64,000 bases of DNA from Flavobacterium sp. HBTb2-11-1 (GTDB taxonomy: Bacteria; Bacteroidota; Bacteroidia; Flavobacteriales; Flavobacteriaceae), in assembly GCF_009826975.1 (NCBI RefSeq), contig NZ_WUMO01000009.1:121048-185047 (forward strand). The letters run 5' to 3'. Of this stretch, positions 24,904 through 32,911 are shown piece by piece; positions within the stretch are counted from its first letter, which is position 1, and the number at the start of each line of letters is the position of its first letter. The notes beneath the pieces are model-generated. The model was not told where the DNA came from, ran no database searches, and saw nothing but the letters and a program-made list of their open reading frames with translations. A program made the translations under genes and the position numbers.

Positions 24904-24960
24904 TCAGTCGCAGTCTCAGTAAACAGTCCTAAACTGAACACTGCGACTGCGACTGAAAAC
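24904..24960. repeat. CAGTCGCAGT inverted repeat, second copy
   Basis: TTCAGTCGCAGT at 24904-24915 is answered by ACTGCGACTGCGACTGAAAA from about 24940. Same word family as 19652-19807. It separates two convergent genes and may end transcription on both strands. Confidence 0.7.
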
Positions 24961-24969
24961 TAAAAAAAA

Positions 24970-25305
24970 CTATCCAATTCTTAATCCATTTGGTATTCTA
25001 AAATCCGGAGCTAATAAAATCACATCTCCCTCCTCGCCAACAGCGCCAAGCACCAAACATTCGCTCATAAATTTTCCTATTTGCTTTCTTGGGAAATTTA
25101 CAACTGCAACAATCTGGCGATTTAACAAATCTTCTTTTTGATATCGTTTTGTGATTTGTGCCGATGATTTTCTAATTCCGATTTCTGAACCAAAATCAAT
25201 TGTCAGTTGATAGGCTGGTTTTCTTGCTTCGGGAAAATCGTTTACTTCTATAATAGTTCCTACGCGCATATCGCTGCGCTCAAATTCGTTCCAGGTTAAA
25301 TCCAT
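24970..25305 (-). CDS. csaA: CsaA-type tRNA-binding domain protein
   Basis: A 111 aa protein consisting of one tRNA-binding OB fold of the EMAP/Trbp111 type: FERSDMRVGTIIEVNDFPEARKPAYQLTIDFG, then SSAQITKRY and VVNFPRKQIGKFMSECLVLGA. CsaA of Bacillus has chaperone-like and export-related activity; free-standing domains of this kind dimerise and bind tRNA. The length matches CsaA. It is a single gene, convergent with the RBBP9-like hydrolase across a repeat. Confidence 0.9.
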   Translation of the reverse strand: MDLTWNEFERSDMRVGTIIEVNDFPEARKPAYQLTIDFGSEIGIRKSSAQITKRYQKEDLLNRQIVAVVNFPRKQIGKFMSECLVLGAVGEEGDVILLAPDFRIPNGLRIG

Positions 25306-25434
25306 TTTTAAATTGTATTATTTACAAACCTATAAATTTTGTAATTAATGCACCTAATTCTATAACCTGTTTCTTTTCCTTACATCTAACTTTACGTGAA
25401 GAAAAACGAAAATACTCACGTAAAAAGATATAAC

Positions 25435-26328
25435 ATGGAACATACTGAACCAAATGCATGCATGTCAATTAAAGATTTTGAATCTAATCTAAAACAGGTT
25501 CACACCGATAAATATATAGAAACCGCTCAAAACGTAAGGCTTTATGTGAAAGATTATGGTCAAGGGAAACCTGTAATCCTAATTCATGGCTGGCCTCTCT
25601 CTAACGAAATGTGGGAATATCAGATTGATCATTTGGTCCAAAACAATTATCGTGTAATTGCCTATGACCGACGAGGATTTGGAAAATCTTCTCAGCCTTG
25701 GGATGGTTACGATTATGATACTTTGGCAGATGATCTGAAAGAAATTATCGAACAATTGGAACTAGAAAACGTAACTCTTGTAGGTTTTTCTATGGGTGGC
25801 GGTGAAGTGGTTCGTTACTTTAGCCGTCATGGCGGAAAAAGCGTTGTTAAAGCAGCTTTAATTTCGTCCATTATTCCATTTCTTTTAAAAACTCATGATA
25901 ATCCAGACGGGCACCCAAAAGAAAAAAGTGAAAATACAGCAGCGGCAATCAAAGAGGACAGAATCGCATTTGTAGATAATTTTGGAAAAACGTTTTTTGG
26001 CGTGAACATTATCAACAAACCAGTTAGCACTCCATTATTAGAATATTATAGAAACTTATGTGCTGTAGCTTCTCCGAGAGCCACTTTAAAATGTGCCGAA
26101 TCATTTTCGTATACTGACTTTAGAGAAGAACTTTTTTTTATTAAAGTGCCAACTCTTATCATTCATGGAGACGATGATAAAATTGTGCCTATTGATCTTA
26201 CTTCAAGAAAAGCAGCAAAATCCATTGCAAACAACACTTATATCGAATATGCGGGAGCTCCACATGGTTTATTTTATACTGACAGAGAAAAGCTAAACGA
26301 AGATTTATTGGAATTCCTAAATTCATAA
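25435..26328 (+). CDS. Alpha/beta hydrolase, cofactor-free haloperoxidase/arylesterase type
   Basis: A 297 aa hydrolase. I prefer the ATG at 25435 over an upstream GTG at 25396, because the conserved part begins only about 30 residues later. The motifs are LIHGWPLSNEMWEYQ, VIAYDRRGFGKSSQP, nucleophile elbow GFSMGGGEVVRY, the aspartate in IIHGDDDKIVP and the histidine in GAPHGLFYTD. This matches the so-called non-haem haloperoxidase and arylesterase group, whose true activity is usually ester hydrolysis. The N-terminal 30 residues before the domain are unusual and have no signal peptide. A terminator follows. Confidence 0.85.
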   Translation: MEHTEPNACMSIKDFESNLKQVHTDKYIETAQNVRLYVKDYGQGKPVILIHGWPLSNEMWEYQIDHLVQNNYRVIAYDRRGFGKSSQPWDGYDYDTLADDLKEIIEQLELENVTLVGFSMGGGEVVRYFSRHGGKSVVKAALISSIIPFLLKTHDNPDGHPKEKSENTAAAIKEDRIAFVDNFGKTFFGVNIINKPVSTPLLEYYRNLCAVASPRATLKCAESFSYTDFREELFFIKVPTLIIHGDDDKIVPIDLTSRKAAKSIANNTYIEYAGAPHGLFYTDREKLNEDLLEFLNS

Positions 26329-26340
26329 AAAAATAAAAAA

Positions 26341-26393
26341 AGTATCCAAAGAAGCAAGCTTTATAGGCTAACTGCTTTCTTTGGGTATTTTTT
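26341..26393 (+). terminator. Terminator after the haloperoxidase-like hydrolase gene
   Basis: TATCCAAAGAAGCA (from 26343) pairs imperfectly with TGCTTTCTTTGGGTA (26373-26387), followed by a T run. Confidence 0.75.
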
Positions 26394-26456
26394 ATTCTTG
26401 TGCTCTTTTATTTATAGTTTTTTAAAGCTATTTTTGGAAATCAAATTTCAGATAAA

Positions 26457-27011
26457 ATGGCACGAACTGAATCAACAATGCTTCCTTTAGGGACAGTTGC
26501 ACCTGATTTCTATTTAAAAGATACCAACTCGAACAATACTTTCTCTTTTGAAGATTTAAAAGGTTCAAAAGGTACTTTGGTTATGTTCATCTGCAACCAT
26601 TGCCCGTTTGTGCATCATGTAATTAACGAAATTGTCATGATTGCAAATGATTATCGCGTTCAAGGAATTGGAGTAATCGCTATTTCTAGCAATGATGTAG
26701 TAAAGTATCCTCAAGACGCTCCAGAATTAATGACAGACTTTGCAATGGAAAATAAAATTGATTTTCCTTATCTATACGATGAAACCCAAGAAACCGCAAA
26801 AGCGTATCAAGCTGCTTGCACTCCAGATTTCTATTTATTTGACAATCAAGACAGATTATTTTATCGCGGGCAATTAGATGATTCGAGACCAGGCAATGGA
26901 ATTCCCCTTAGCGGAAGTGATTTAAGAGGAGCAATTGATGCCTTAATTTATAATCGAAGTTTAAAAGAACCACAAAAACCAAGTTTGGGTTGTGGCATTA
27001 AATGGAAGTAA
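26457..27011 (+). CDS. Thioredoxin-family/AhpC-TSA-like protein
   Basis: A 184 aa thioredoxin-fold protein without a clear signal peptide. APDFYLKDTNSN is the usual AhpC/TSA opening. The redox motif is C46-N-H-C49 followed by PFVHHVINEI, and the later part has GVIAISSNDVVKYPQDAPE, FPYLYDETQETAKAYQAACTPDFYLFD with the cis-proline, as in the thioredoxin-family proteins common in Bacteroidota. It probably reduces disulfides or peroxides in the cytosol; partner unknown. Confidence 0.88.
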   Translation: MARTESTMLPLGTVAPDFYLKDTNSNNTFSFEDLKGSKGTLVMFICNHCPFVHHVINEIVMIANDYRVQGIGVIAISSNDVVKYPQDAPELMTDFAMENKIDFPYLYDETQETAKAYQAACTPDFYLFDNQDRLFYRGQLDDSRPGNGIPLSGSDLRGAIDALIYNRSLKEPQKPSLGCGIKWK

Positions 27012-27038
27012 AACCTCACTAAATTCAAAAAGATTACG

Positions 27039-27046
27039 TATATTTG
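27039..27046 (+). promoter_or_regulatory. Promoter -7 element before the candidate small RNA
   Basis: TATATTTG is an exact TAnnTTTG match. Transcription would begin near 27053, just before the structured segment, although the next protein gene starts only at 27394. Confidence 0.55.
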
Positions 27047-27052
27047 CGGTTC

Positions 27053-27210
27053 AATTTAACAATCCTTGTGGGAAATATAATATCACATACAGCCTCTATA
27101 AAGCCGTTTTGCATAGCAAAACCGCTTCCTGCTGTAATTATTTCGCATAATAAGGCCTTTATTAATTAGGCCTCCGTCTACTTCACTTTTTTCTTCTTTT
27201 GACGGAGGAT
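27053..27210 (+). ncRNA. Candidate structured small RNA, possibly 6S (6S-Flavo type)
   Basis: No reading frame fits this stretch. It folds into a rod: CCTT (27064-27067) with AAGG (27152-27155), GAAATA (27072-27077) with TATTTC (27139-27144), ACAGC (27089-27093) with GCTGT (27131-27135), and an apical hairpin GTTTTGC (27106-27112) with GCAAAAC (27116-27122). Unpaired strands between the helices give a central bubble, the layout of 6S RNA, which binds RNA polymerase holoenzyme. Then come hairpins GGCC..GGCC and CCTCCGTC (27171-27178) with GACGGAGG (27201-27208). A promoter match lies right before it. Identity as 6S-Flavo is inference. Confidence 0.5.
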
Positions 27211-27393
27211 TTACATCAGCTTAAACATTTCCTTATTTGACAAAAATCATTTTTTGATCAGATATTTTTTTATTTTTCCAGATTAAGCATTTTTGATTCT
27301 TTGCCATTTTCAGGACTTAGAAATTTTTTGTTTGTAAATATTCGAAAGAAGAATAAACCATTTAAATTTTATAACAATAAATTCAATATAGAT

Positions 27394-27786
27394 ATGAAAC
27401 CAACACCCACATTCTGTAAATCAGATTATCAATTTTTAAGAGAATTGATTTTAAAAAGTAAAAATTCAACAAATACTAAAGAAGCCAATCAGCTTTCGCA
27501 AGAATTAGACCGCGCTGTAATTAGCAAAGAAAGCGAACTAGACTCAGTTATAAGAATTAATTCTATTGTAACAATTGAAGATGTAAAAGCCAAAAAACAA
27601 ATGAAAATTCAAATCGTTTTACCTTCTGCAGCAGACGTAAAACAATCTAAAATTTCAATTCTAGCACCTTTAAGTGTTGCTATTATTGGTTTTAAAGAAA
27701 ATGATGAAGTAGATTGGGAATTGCCTGCCGGAATTAAAACTTTAAAGGTAATTGCTGTAGACAATTCAGCTGTACATCATTCTTAA
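27394..27786 (+). CDS. GreA/GreB-type C-terminal domain protein (Rnk-like)
   Basis: A 130 aa cytosolic protein. The ATG at 27394 was preferred to an upstream TTG at 27301 because the family begins near PTPTFCKSDYQFLRELI. A short helical N-terminus (about 1-50) is followed by the GreA/GreB C-terminal domain: VIRINSIVTIEDVKAKKQMKIQIVLP, then ISILAPLSVAIIGFKENDEVDWELP. Like Rnk, it lacks the long coiled coil with acidic tip of GreA, so transcript cleavage is unlikely; binding to RNA polymerase is plausible. It lies downstream of the candidate 6S-like RNA. Confidence 0.82.
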   Translation: MKPTPTFCKSDYQFLRELILKSKNSTNTKEANQLSQELDRAVISKESELDSVIRINSIVTIEDVKAKKQMKIQIVLPSAADVKQSKISILAPLSVAIIGFKENDEVDWELPAGIKTLKVIAVDNSAVHHS

Positions 27787-27791
27787 GTTTC

Positions 27792-27823
27792 AAAACACCT
27801 CATTCTGTGACGGTGTTTTTTTT
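27792..27823 (+). terminator. Terminator after the GreA/Rnk-like gene
   Basis: AAAACACC (27792-27799) pairs with GGTGTTTT (27812-27819), with a T run after. Confidence 0.75.
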
Positions 27824-27840
27824 ATATCTATCTGAAAATA

Positions 27841-27868
27841 AAAAAACTGTTCAATTGAACAGTTTTTT
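27841..27868. terminator. Perfect palindromic terminator, serving the cytochrome gene
   Basis: Bases 27841-27854 and 27855-27868 are exact complements (AAAAAACTGTTCAA and its reverse), with T runs on both strands, just downstream of the minus-strand cytochrome gene. Confidence 0.8.
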
Positions 27869-27889
27869 TATGCTTTTCTCAAATCCAGA

Positions 27890-28189
27890 TTACAATTGCG
27901 AATCAACATAATTCGTAATTGATGCCACTTGAGCTTCATCTAATTTTGCTTTTTTACCCATTCTTACCAAAATCGGCGTCCATTCTTCTTTTGTGAATTT
28001 TTTAGGTTCGTACAATTTGTGGCATTTTGCACAACTATTATCATACAAATTTTTGCCTGCTTCTAATTCAGGCGTTAAAGCAACCGTTTTTGGAGCTTCA
28101 GCAGGAGTTTTTGCAACTGCAGCTTTTTTTTGAGTTCCGCAAGAAACCACAAATACCGCAAGTCCTGCTAGGATTAAAAAGTTTTTCAT
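27890..28189 (-). CDS. Small cytochrome c lipoprotein
   Basis: A 99 aa protein. The ATG at 28189 directly precedes a lipoprotein signal (FLILAGLAVFVVSC, lipidated C17), so the longer frame starting at 28234 is not used. The haem c site is C53-A-K-C56-H57 in NSCAKCHKLYEP, and M is available as distal ligand in LVRMGKK. An Ala/Pro/Lys-rich linker (18-40) separates anchor and haem domain. It should carry electrons at the periplasmic face; the partner is unknown. The gene lies after the dual immunophilin gene but beyond that gene's terminator. Confidence 0.88.
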   Translation of the reverse strand: MKNFLILAGLAVFVVSCGTQKKAAVAKTPAEAPKTVALTPELEAGKNLYDNSCAKCHKLYEPKKFTKEEWTPILVRMGKKAKLDEAQVASITNYVDSQL

Positions 28190-28214
28190 TGTCTTAATTT
28201 TATATAGTAAATAT

Positions 28215-28247
28215 AAAAAAATCCCATATGGCATAACATATGGGATT
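28215..28247 (-). terminator. Terminator after the dual immunophilin gene
   Basis: AATCCCATATG (28220-28230) pairs exactly with 28237-28247; on the minus strand a T run follows. It also lies in the 5' region of the cytochrome gene. Confidence 0.8.
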
Positions 28248-28282
28248 ATTATTTAAAACAATGCTAAATTGCTTGTAAACTC

Positions 28283-29215
28283 TTATTTTACGTCCATTAA
28301 TTCAACGTCGAAAATTAAAACTGCATTTGGCGGGATAACCCCTCCAGCACCAGATGGACCGTAAGCTAAATCAGAAGGAATTACAAAACGAGCTTTGTCA
28401 CCCACTTGCAATAAAGCAATACCTTCGTCCCATCCTTCAATAACTTGTCCAATTCCTAATTTGAATTCGATTGGTTTTTTACGTGGGTAAGAAGAATCAA
28501 ATACTTTTCCGTTTTCTAAAGATCCTTCGTAGTGAACAGAAACTGTTTTTCCAGCTTCAGCCTTTTTACCTTCACCTTTTTGAATCATTTTATAACGTAA
28601 ACCGCTTTCTGTTTTATCAAAACCAGCAGCCAATTGTTCCATTTTTGCTTCAGATTCTGCTTTTAAAGCTGCCTCACGTTTCATACGAGCACCTTTTAAA
28701 CCAATGAAAGCTTCAATTGCATTCCATTTTTGAGCTTCTTCACCTACTCTGATAATTTCAACAGACTCTAAATTGTCACCTTGAGCAACAGCATCAACAA
28801 CGTCTTGTCCTTCAACAACATGTCCGAAAACACTATGTTTGTTATCTAACCAAGGAGTCGGAACGTGAGTAATGAAAAATTGAGAACCATTGCTACCAGG
28901 GCCAGAATTTGCCATAGATAAAACTCCTGGACGATCGTGTTTTAAACTTGGGTGAAATTCGTCATCAAATTTGTAACCTGGATCTCCCGTTCCAGTTCCT
29001 TTTGGGCAACCTCCTTGAATCATGAAATCTGCAATTACTCTGTGGAAAGTTAATCCGTCATAGAATTTTTGTCCTTGAGGTTTCACTTTATTTTCCATAT
29101 TTCCTTCTGCAAGAGCAACAAAGTTACCTACAGTTCCTGGTGTCAAATCATGAGTCAATTTTACTAAAATTGAACCTTTGCTAGTATTGAATTTAGCGTA
29201 TATTCCGTTTTCCAT
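28283..29215 (-). CDS. Cyclophilin-FKBP fusion peptidyl-prolyl isomerase (dual immunophilin)
   Basis: A 310 aa protein with two prolyl-isomerase folds. Residues about 5-160 are a cyclophilin: FHRVIADFMIQGGCPKGTGTG, LSMANSGPGSNGSQFFITHVPTPWLD and HSVFGHVVEGQDVVD hold the catalytic Arg, Phe and Gln. A charged helix (about 170-195) links to an FKBP domain (about 205-310): VSVHYEGSLENGKVFDSSY, QVIEGWDEGIALLQVGDKARFVIP, GVIPPNAVLIFDVEL. No signal peptide is present, so it works in the cytosol on folding proteins. This cyclophilin-first order is the CFBP arrangement known from Flavobacterium. Confidence 0.95.
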   Translation of the reverse strand: MENGIYAKFNTSKGSILVKLTHDLTPGTVGNFVALAEGNMENKVKPQGQKFYDGLTFHRVIADFMIQGGCPKGTGTGDPGYKFDDEFHPSLKHDRPGVLSMANSGPGSNGSQFFITHVPTPWLDNKHSVFGHVVEGQDVVDAVAQGDNLESVEIIRVGEEAQKWNAIEAFIGLKGARMKREAALKAESEAKMEQLAAGFDKTESGLRYKMIQKGEGKKAEAGKTVSVHYEGSLENGKVFDSSYPRKKPIEFKLGIGQVIEGWDEGIALLQVGDKARFVIPSDLAYGPSGAGGVIPPNAVLIFDVELMDVK

Positions 29216-29257
29216 GTTGTTATTTTTAATTTGAACGCAAATTTACAAATTAATTTT

Positions 29258-30430
29258 TTAATCAATTTGCGCTTTTTTTGATTTATAAGTAAGTCCGTAA
29301 ATCGTCAATGATAATAAAGATAAAGCCATACATCCGATTGTTACAGCTGGCCATCCGCCAAATTTCCATAATAATAAGCCGTATGCAGATCCTGCCGCTG
29401 TTCCTAAAAATGTCAGTGACATAAATACGGTATTCAATCTATTTCTTGCTTCTGGCAATAGCGAATATACTCGTGTTTGGTTTGAAATATGAACACCTTG
29501 AATTCCGATATCAATAAACACAATTCCGATTGCAATTCCGATTACGCTTTCAATAGCAAAATAAAAAGTTATAAAACTGATTAAAACCAATAAACAGCCA
29601 TAACCTACTGCAATTCTTGAGTTTCCTTTATCACCTAGTTTTCCAACCAAAGGCGCAGCCAAAGCTCCAGAAGCTCCAACAATTCCGAACAATCCGATTG
29701 TAGCACTATTGAAATGAAACGGCTCTCCCGAAAGCAACAAAACCATTGTAGTCCAGAAAGCTCCAAACTGAGCAAAACTGAAAACGTTGATTGCAGTTGC
29801 TTCACGCAAAACAGGCTGTGTTTTTATAAGCGTAAACAGCGACTGAATCAATTGCCCGTAAGTTCCTTTAAACTGAGGTTTATTAATTGGAAATTTACTT
29901 TGAATGACAAAAAAGATCAAAAGACAAATTCCGGCTGCGATATAAAACATCGATCTCCAACCCAAAACCTGACCAATAAATCCACTTAATGTTCGTGAAA
30001 GCAAAATGCCGACTAAAAGTCCACTCATGATCGTTCCAACAACTTTTCCTCTTTGTTCAGGCGCGCTCAAAGAAGCGGCCAAAGGCAATATAAGCTGCGG
30101 TACAATCGAAGTGATTCCGATTAACAGTGAAGCAATCTGCAAAACAAGAAAACTTTTGGCTGTTGCTGCAATTAATAAGGCAATTACAGTCGCAAAAGTG
30201 GTCATTAAAATTTGCTTTTTACGTTCTATTTTATCGCCAAGAGGCACCATAAAAAACAGTCCGATTGCATAACCTGCTTGCGTTAGATAGGTTATTGTTC
30301 CGGCGCTGGCTTCAGGAATTTTAAATTCGTTGGCAATTAAAACAATCAAAGGCTGGCAGTAATAAAGATTTGCAACTATAAGACCAGTGCAAACTGCCAT
30401 AAACAGTACATTAGTTTTAGATAAATTCAT
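29258..30430 (-). CDS. MFS transporter, 12-helix type
   Basis: A 390 aa membrane protein with about twelve hydrophobic helices, beginning VLFMAVCTGLIVANLYYCQPLIVLIANEF, a hallmark of a large group of MFS drug/metabolite exporters. The loop between helices 2 and 3 has VPLGDKIERKKQIL, the MFS motif A. A longer cytoplasmic loop around 190-205 separates the halves. Substrate cannot be predicted; efflux of small molecules is likely. It is 42 bp upstream of the dual immunophilin gene but each is probably a separate unit. Confidence 0.9.
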   Translation of the reverse strand: MNLSKTNVLFMAVCTGLIVANLYYCQPLIVLIANEFKIPEASAGTITYLTQAGYAIGLFFMVPLGDKIERKKQILMTTFATVIALLIAATAKSFLVLQIASLLIGITSIVPQLILPLAASLSAPEQRGKVVGTIMSGLLVGILLSRTLSGFIGQVLGWRSMFYIAAGICLLIFFVIQSKFPINKPQFKGTYGQLIQSLFTLIKTQPVLREATAINVFSFAQFGAFWTTMVLLLSGEPFHFNSATIGLFGIVGASGALAAPLVGKLGDKGNSRIAVGYGCLLVLISFITFYFAIESVIGIAIGIVFIDIGIQGVHISNQTRVYSLLPEARNRLNTVFMSLTFLGTAAGSAYGLLLWKFGGWPAVTIGCMALSLLSLTIYGLTYKSKKAQID

Positions 30431-30478
30431 GTTGCAAAAATACCATCTATATTTAACCTAAACCTATAATTTAAGTTT

Positions 30479-30600
30479 TTTTTAAATTAAATCCGCGTAA
30501 ATCCGCGTCTTCGCGATAGCGAATCCGTTTAATCCGTGTCTGTTTTTAGAACGCGGATAATGCAGATTCGCTATCGCGAAAACGCAGATTTTAACTGATT
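30479..30600. repeat. ATCCGCG/CGCGGAT inverted repeat element
   Basis: TTCGCGATAGCGAATC (30510-30525) is an exact inverted match of 30565-30580; flanking ATCCGCGT and ACGCGGAT words extend the symmetry to over 100 bp. It fills the gap between the cupin and MFS genes. Confidence 0.8.
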
Positions 30601-30610
30601 TTTTATTTTT

Positions 30611-30952
30611 TTAATATTGTAAAAAGTCTTCTCTTGCAGGACTAAAAACATCTGTCAACATACCTGTTTCCAAGCATACAACTCCATGAACAGCGTGAGG
30701 CGGAATATAAAAACTATCTCCTTCTTTTAAGGTCTGTGTTACACCGCTAATCGTTACATCAAATTTTCCGCTTGCGATATAAGTAACTTGAGAATGATAA
30801 TGGTCGTGCAAAGTGCCGATTCCGTCTTTTTCAAAATGTACATTTACCAACATCACTCTTTCGTCAAAAGCCAAAATCTTGCGTTTGATTCCTTCACCGA
30901 CTACTTCCCATTCGATTTCGTCTCCTTTTATAAATTCTCTGCTATTACTCAT
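30611..30952 (-). CDS. Cupin-domain protein
   Basis: A 113 aa single-cupin protein. The metal-binding motifs are visible: GTLHDHYHSQVTYIASGKFDVTI (G-x-H-x-H-x3-E-like, with Gln in place of the usual Glu) and YIPPHAVHGVVCLETG. The close resemblance to small sugar-binding or ectoine-synthase-like cupins does not fix a function. It begins 2 bp after the metzincin gene and is probably translated from the same message. Confidence 0.85.
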   Translation of the reverse strand: MSNSREFIKGDEIEWEVVGEGIKRKILAFDERVMLVNVHFEKDGIGTLHDHYHSQVTYIASGKFDVTISGVTQTLKEGDSFYIPPHAVHGVVCLETGMLTDVFSPAREDFLQY

Positions 30953-30954
30953 TT

Positions 30955-31824
30955 CTATTTATTTTTAATTTTTTCAAAATCTTTTTTCATCAATTCAGCT
31001 CCCGTAGCCAAATTATTTCTCTTAAAATACTTTTCCAGCTCTATTAATCTTTTCTTATTATCGTATTTTATACTCGAATTTAATTTTCTTTGGCAATTAG
31101 AACACAATCTCAATGTATGTTCATCTGTCTCTGATAAGCTATTTGTTCCGTTCATTACACAATTCGCGTCAATACAATGATGTAAGCCAAACATATGTCC
31201 AATTTCATGGGAACAAATTTTCAATAATCTTTCTAAACACAAATTAAAATCTTTATTCTGTAATCTTTTGTCATACAACCTGTAAATTGAACTTACTGCA
31301 ATTCTATCTCTGTATGACGCCAAGCCAAAAACAAAACTCCATTCTGGTTTTGGATACAAATCCACTTCTGTCAAAGCCATTAATCCAATCCCATTTTGAG
31401 GCTTTTCTTTCTTTAAAACACTATCCAAAATAAATCCTGCCAGAAATTGTTCATTTTGATCTGGACCAATTCTTCTAGCATGTTTCGGAATAACATCATT
31501 TGAAACATTATCAAGCGTTTTTGTCTTCAATTGAAAAAATATTCTCAAATATTCTTCAACTAATTTTATTTGCTTGCTTTGCAACGAATCAAATTTTCCT
31601 ATTGGCTGGAGATAAATAATATTATTTTCTGTTGTTGGAATTATATGTTTTGAATTAAGAAACTGCTCAAAATTCTGCCCGCTTTCTTTATAAGAATACA
31701 ACCAATCACCTGGTTTTGGAGGAAAAAGTTTTATATCATTTTCCGCAATAGCCTCAAAGTAATCACTTTTCTTAGAGTTGCAAGACAAAACAATCACAAA
31801 TACCAGCAAAAGAAATTTCTTCAT
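30955..31824 (-). CDS. Archaemetzincin-like zinc protease, lipoprotein
   Basis: A 289 aa protein with a lipoprotein signal (LLLVFVIVLSC, lipidated C15). The active site HEIGHMFGLHHC gives H206, E207 and H210; it continues with C217, C222-V-M224 and C241-S-N-C244, reproducing the archaemetzincin motif HExxHxxGx3Cx4CxM...CxxC, here with 16 residues between Met and the last pair. Archaemetzincins are aminopeptidase-like zinc proteases in archaea and vertebrates and are usually soluble; this one should be anchored at the cell envelope. Physiological substrate unknown. It lies between the isomerase-like and cupin genes, in the same direction with gaps of 2-9 bp. Confidence 0.88.
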   Translation of the reverse strand: MKKFLLLVFVIVLSCNSKKSDYFEAIAENDIKLFPPKPGDWLYSYKESGQNFEQFLNSKHIIPTTENNIIYLQPIGKFDSLQSKQIKLVEEYLRIFFQLKTKTLDNVSNDVIPKHARRIGPDQNEQFLAGFILDSVLKKEKPQNGIGLMALTEVDLYPKPEWSFVFGLASYRDRIAVSSIYRLYDKRLQNKDFNLCLERLLKICSHEIGHMFGLHHCIDANCVMNGTNSLSETDEHTLRLCSNCQRKLNSSIKYDNKKRLIELEKYFKRNNLATGAELMKKDFEKIKNK

Positions 31825-31833
31825 AAAGACGAA

Positions 31834-32706
31834 TTAGATTAAATTTTTCGAAATAAAATCACAACTCGTTTTTATCGAATCAAAAGAATTGGAAACAAAA
31901 TTATTTTCCTGTTCTACAAAAAAATGAACCATTCCTGATTGTTTTGCTGCTGCGAAGAAAGGTCTAAAATCAATTGTTCCAGCACCAATTTCAGTATTTA
32001 AATCATTGTTATTTCTGTCTTTATCTTTCACATGCCACATTTTGAAACGGCCTGGATTTTCTTTAAATAGTTTCAAAGGATCATTGCCAGAATGAACTAC
32101 CCAGTATAAATCTAGCTCGAAATACACCAAATCTTTATCGGTTTCCTTTAATAGAATTTCGTAACCTGTAACGCCATCATACTTCTTAAACTCAAAATCA
32201 TGATTGTGATAAGCCAGTTTTAAACCTGCTTTTTTGCACATTTTTGCAGCTTCATTTACGCGAGCAGCGATCTTTTTATAATCTTCTATACTTCTTCTAA
32301 AAGGCTCATCTATCCATGGAACAGTCAGAAATTCATTTTTAAGAACTTTTGCTGCCTCAATTGCTGAGATTAATTCTGCAGTATTTCCGTCGTACAAAAA
32401 ACTTCCCAAATTATAATGTCCACTAACCGCTTTTAATCCATTATCATCTAAAATCTTTTTTAATTCTTTAGGCGTTAATCCCCAAAATTGATCTTTAATT
32501 GAAAAACCGTATGTCTCAACAGTCGTATAACCTGCTTTGGCAACTTTTTCTAAAGTTCCTTTTACATCTTTAGGAAGTTCATCACGAAGCGTATACAGCT
32601 GTAAACCTATTTCTTTTTTATTCATAGTAAGTGCAAATGATGGTGAAGCCAAAACTGCAGTTGCAGCAAGACCTGTGGTTACGATAAAGTTTCTTCTGCT
32701 AATCAT
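31834..32706 (-). CDS. Sugar phosphate isomerase/epimerase-family protein with Tat signal
   Basis: A 290 aa TIM-barrel protein of the xylose-isomerase-like AP-endonuclease-2 superfamily. The twin-arginine signal MISRRNFIVTTGLAATAVLA directs it folded to the periplasm. IGLQLYTLRDELPKD, NDNGLK-type helix segments, LAYHNHDFEF (metal His), YFELDLYWVVHSGNDP, MWHVKDKDR and FVEQEN give the usual metal-binding residues. The family includes sugar epimerases and inositol-modifying enzymes; this exported type is frequent in Bacteroidota and its substrate is unknown. It is the first gene of a tight unit with the metzincin and cupin genes. Confidence 0.88.
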   Translation of the reverse strand: MISRRNFIVTTGLAATAVLASPSFALTMNKKEIGLQLYTLRDELPKDVKGTLEKVAKAGYTTVETYGFSIKDQFWGLTPKELKKILDDNGLKAVSGHYNLGSFLYDGNTAELISAIEAAKVLKNEFLTVPWIDEPFRRSIEDYKKIAARVNEAAKMCKKAGLKLAYHNHDFEFKKYDGVTGYEILLKETDKDLVYFELDLYWVVHSGNDPLKLFKENPGRFKMWHVKDKDRNNNDLNTEIGAGTIDFRPFFAAAKQSGMVHFFVEQENNFVSNSFDSIKTSCDFISKNLI

Positions 32707-32851
32707 TTTAATGATTTAAATTTCAGAAAGTAAATATATTATAAAAATTGATTTTTAAAGTTTTCTGCGAAATTTTGAAGCTACTGGAGTTATTTTCTGA
32801 TGCCGCCAGATATGGCGAGTATTTTTATTTTGGATGAAGTCATTAAATAAG

Positions 32852-32891
32852 CAATTCGTATTTTCAAAATTAATTTTAAAAATACGAATTG
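32852..32891 (-). terminator. Hairpin downstream of the small lipoprotein gene
   Basis: CAATTCGTATTTT (32852-32864) pairs with AAAATACGAATTG (32879-32891). The T run after it on the minus strand is weak, so termination is probable rather than certain. Confidence 0.55.
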
Positions 32892-32911
32892 TTTCATGAT
32901 AATCGGAAAAA

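Noticed and set aside
27053..27210. tmRNA, SRP RNA or riboswitch in the structured region
   Set aside because: No tRNA-like ends, no SRP GGAA tetraloop motif, and the next start codon is too far away for a classical riboswitch layout.
32707..32911. 16-codon frame with MPPDMASIFILDEVIK as a small gene
   Set aside because: No ribosome-binding context or conservation argument; too short to support.
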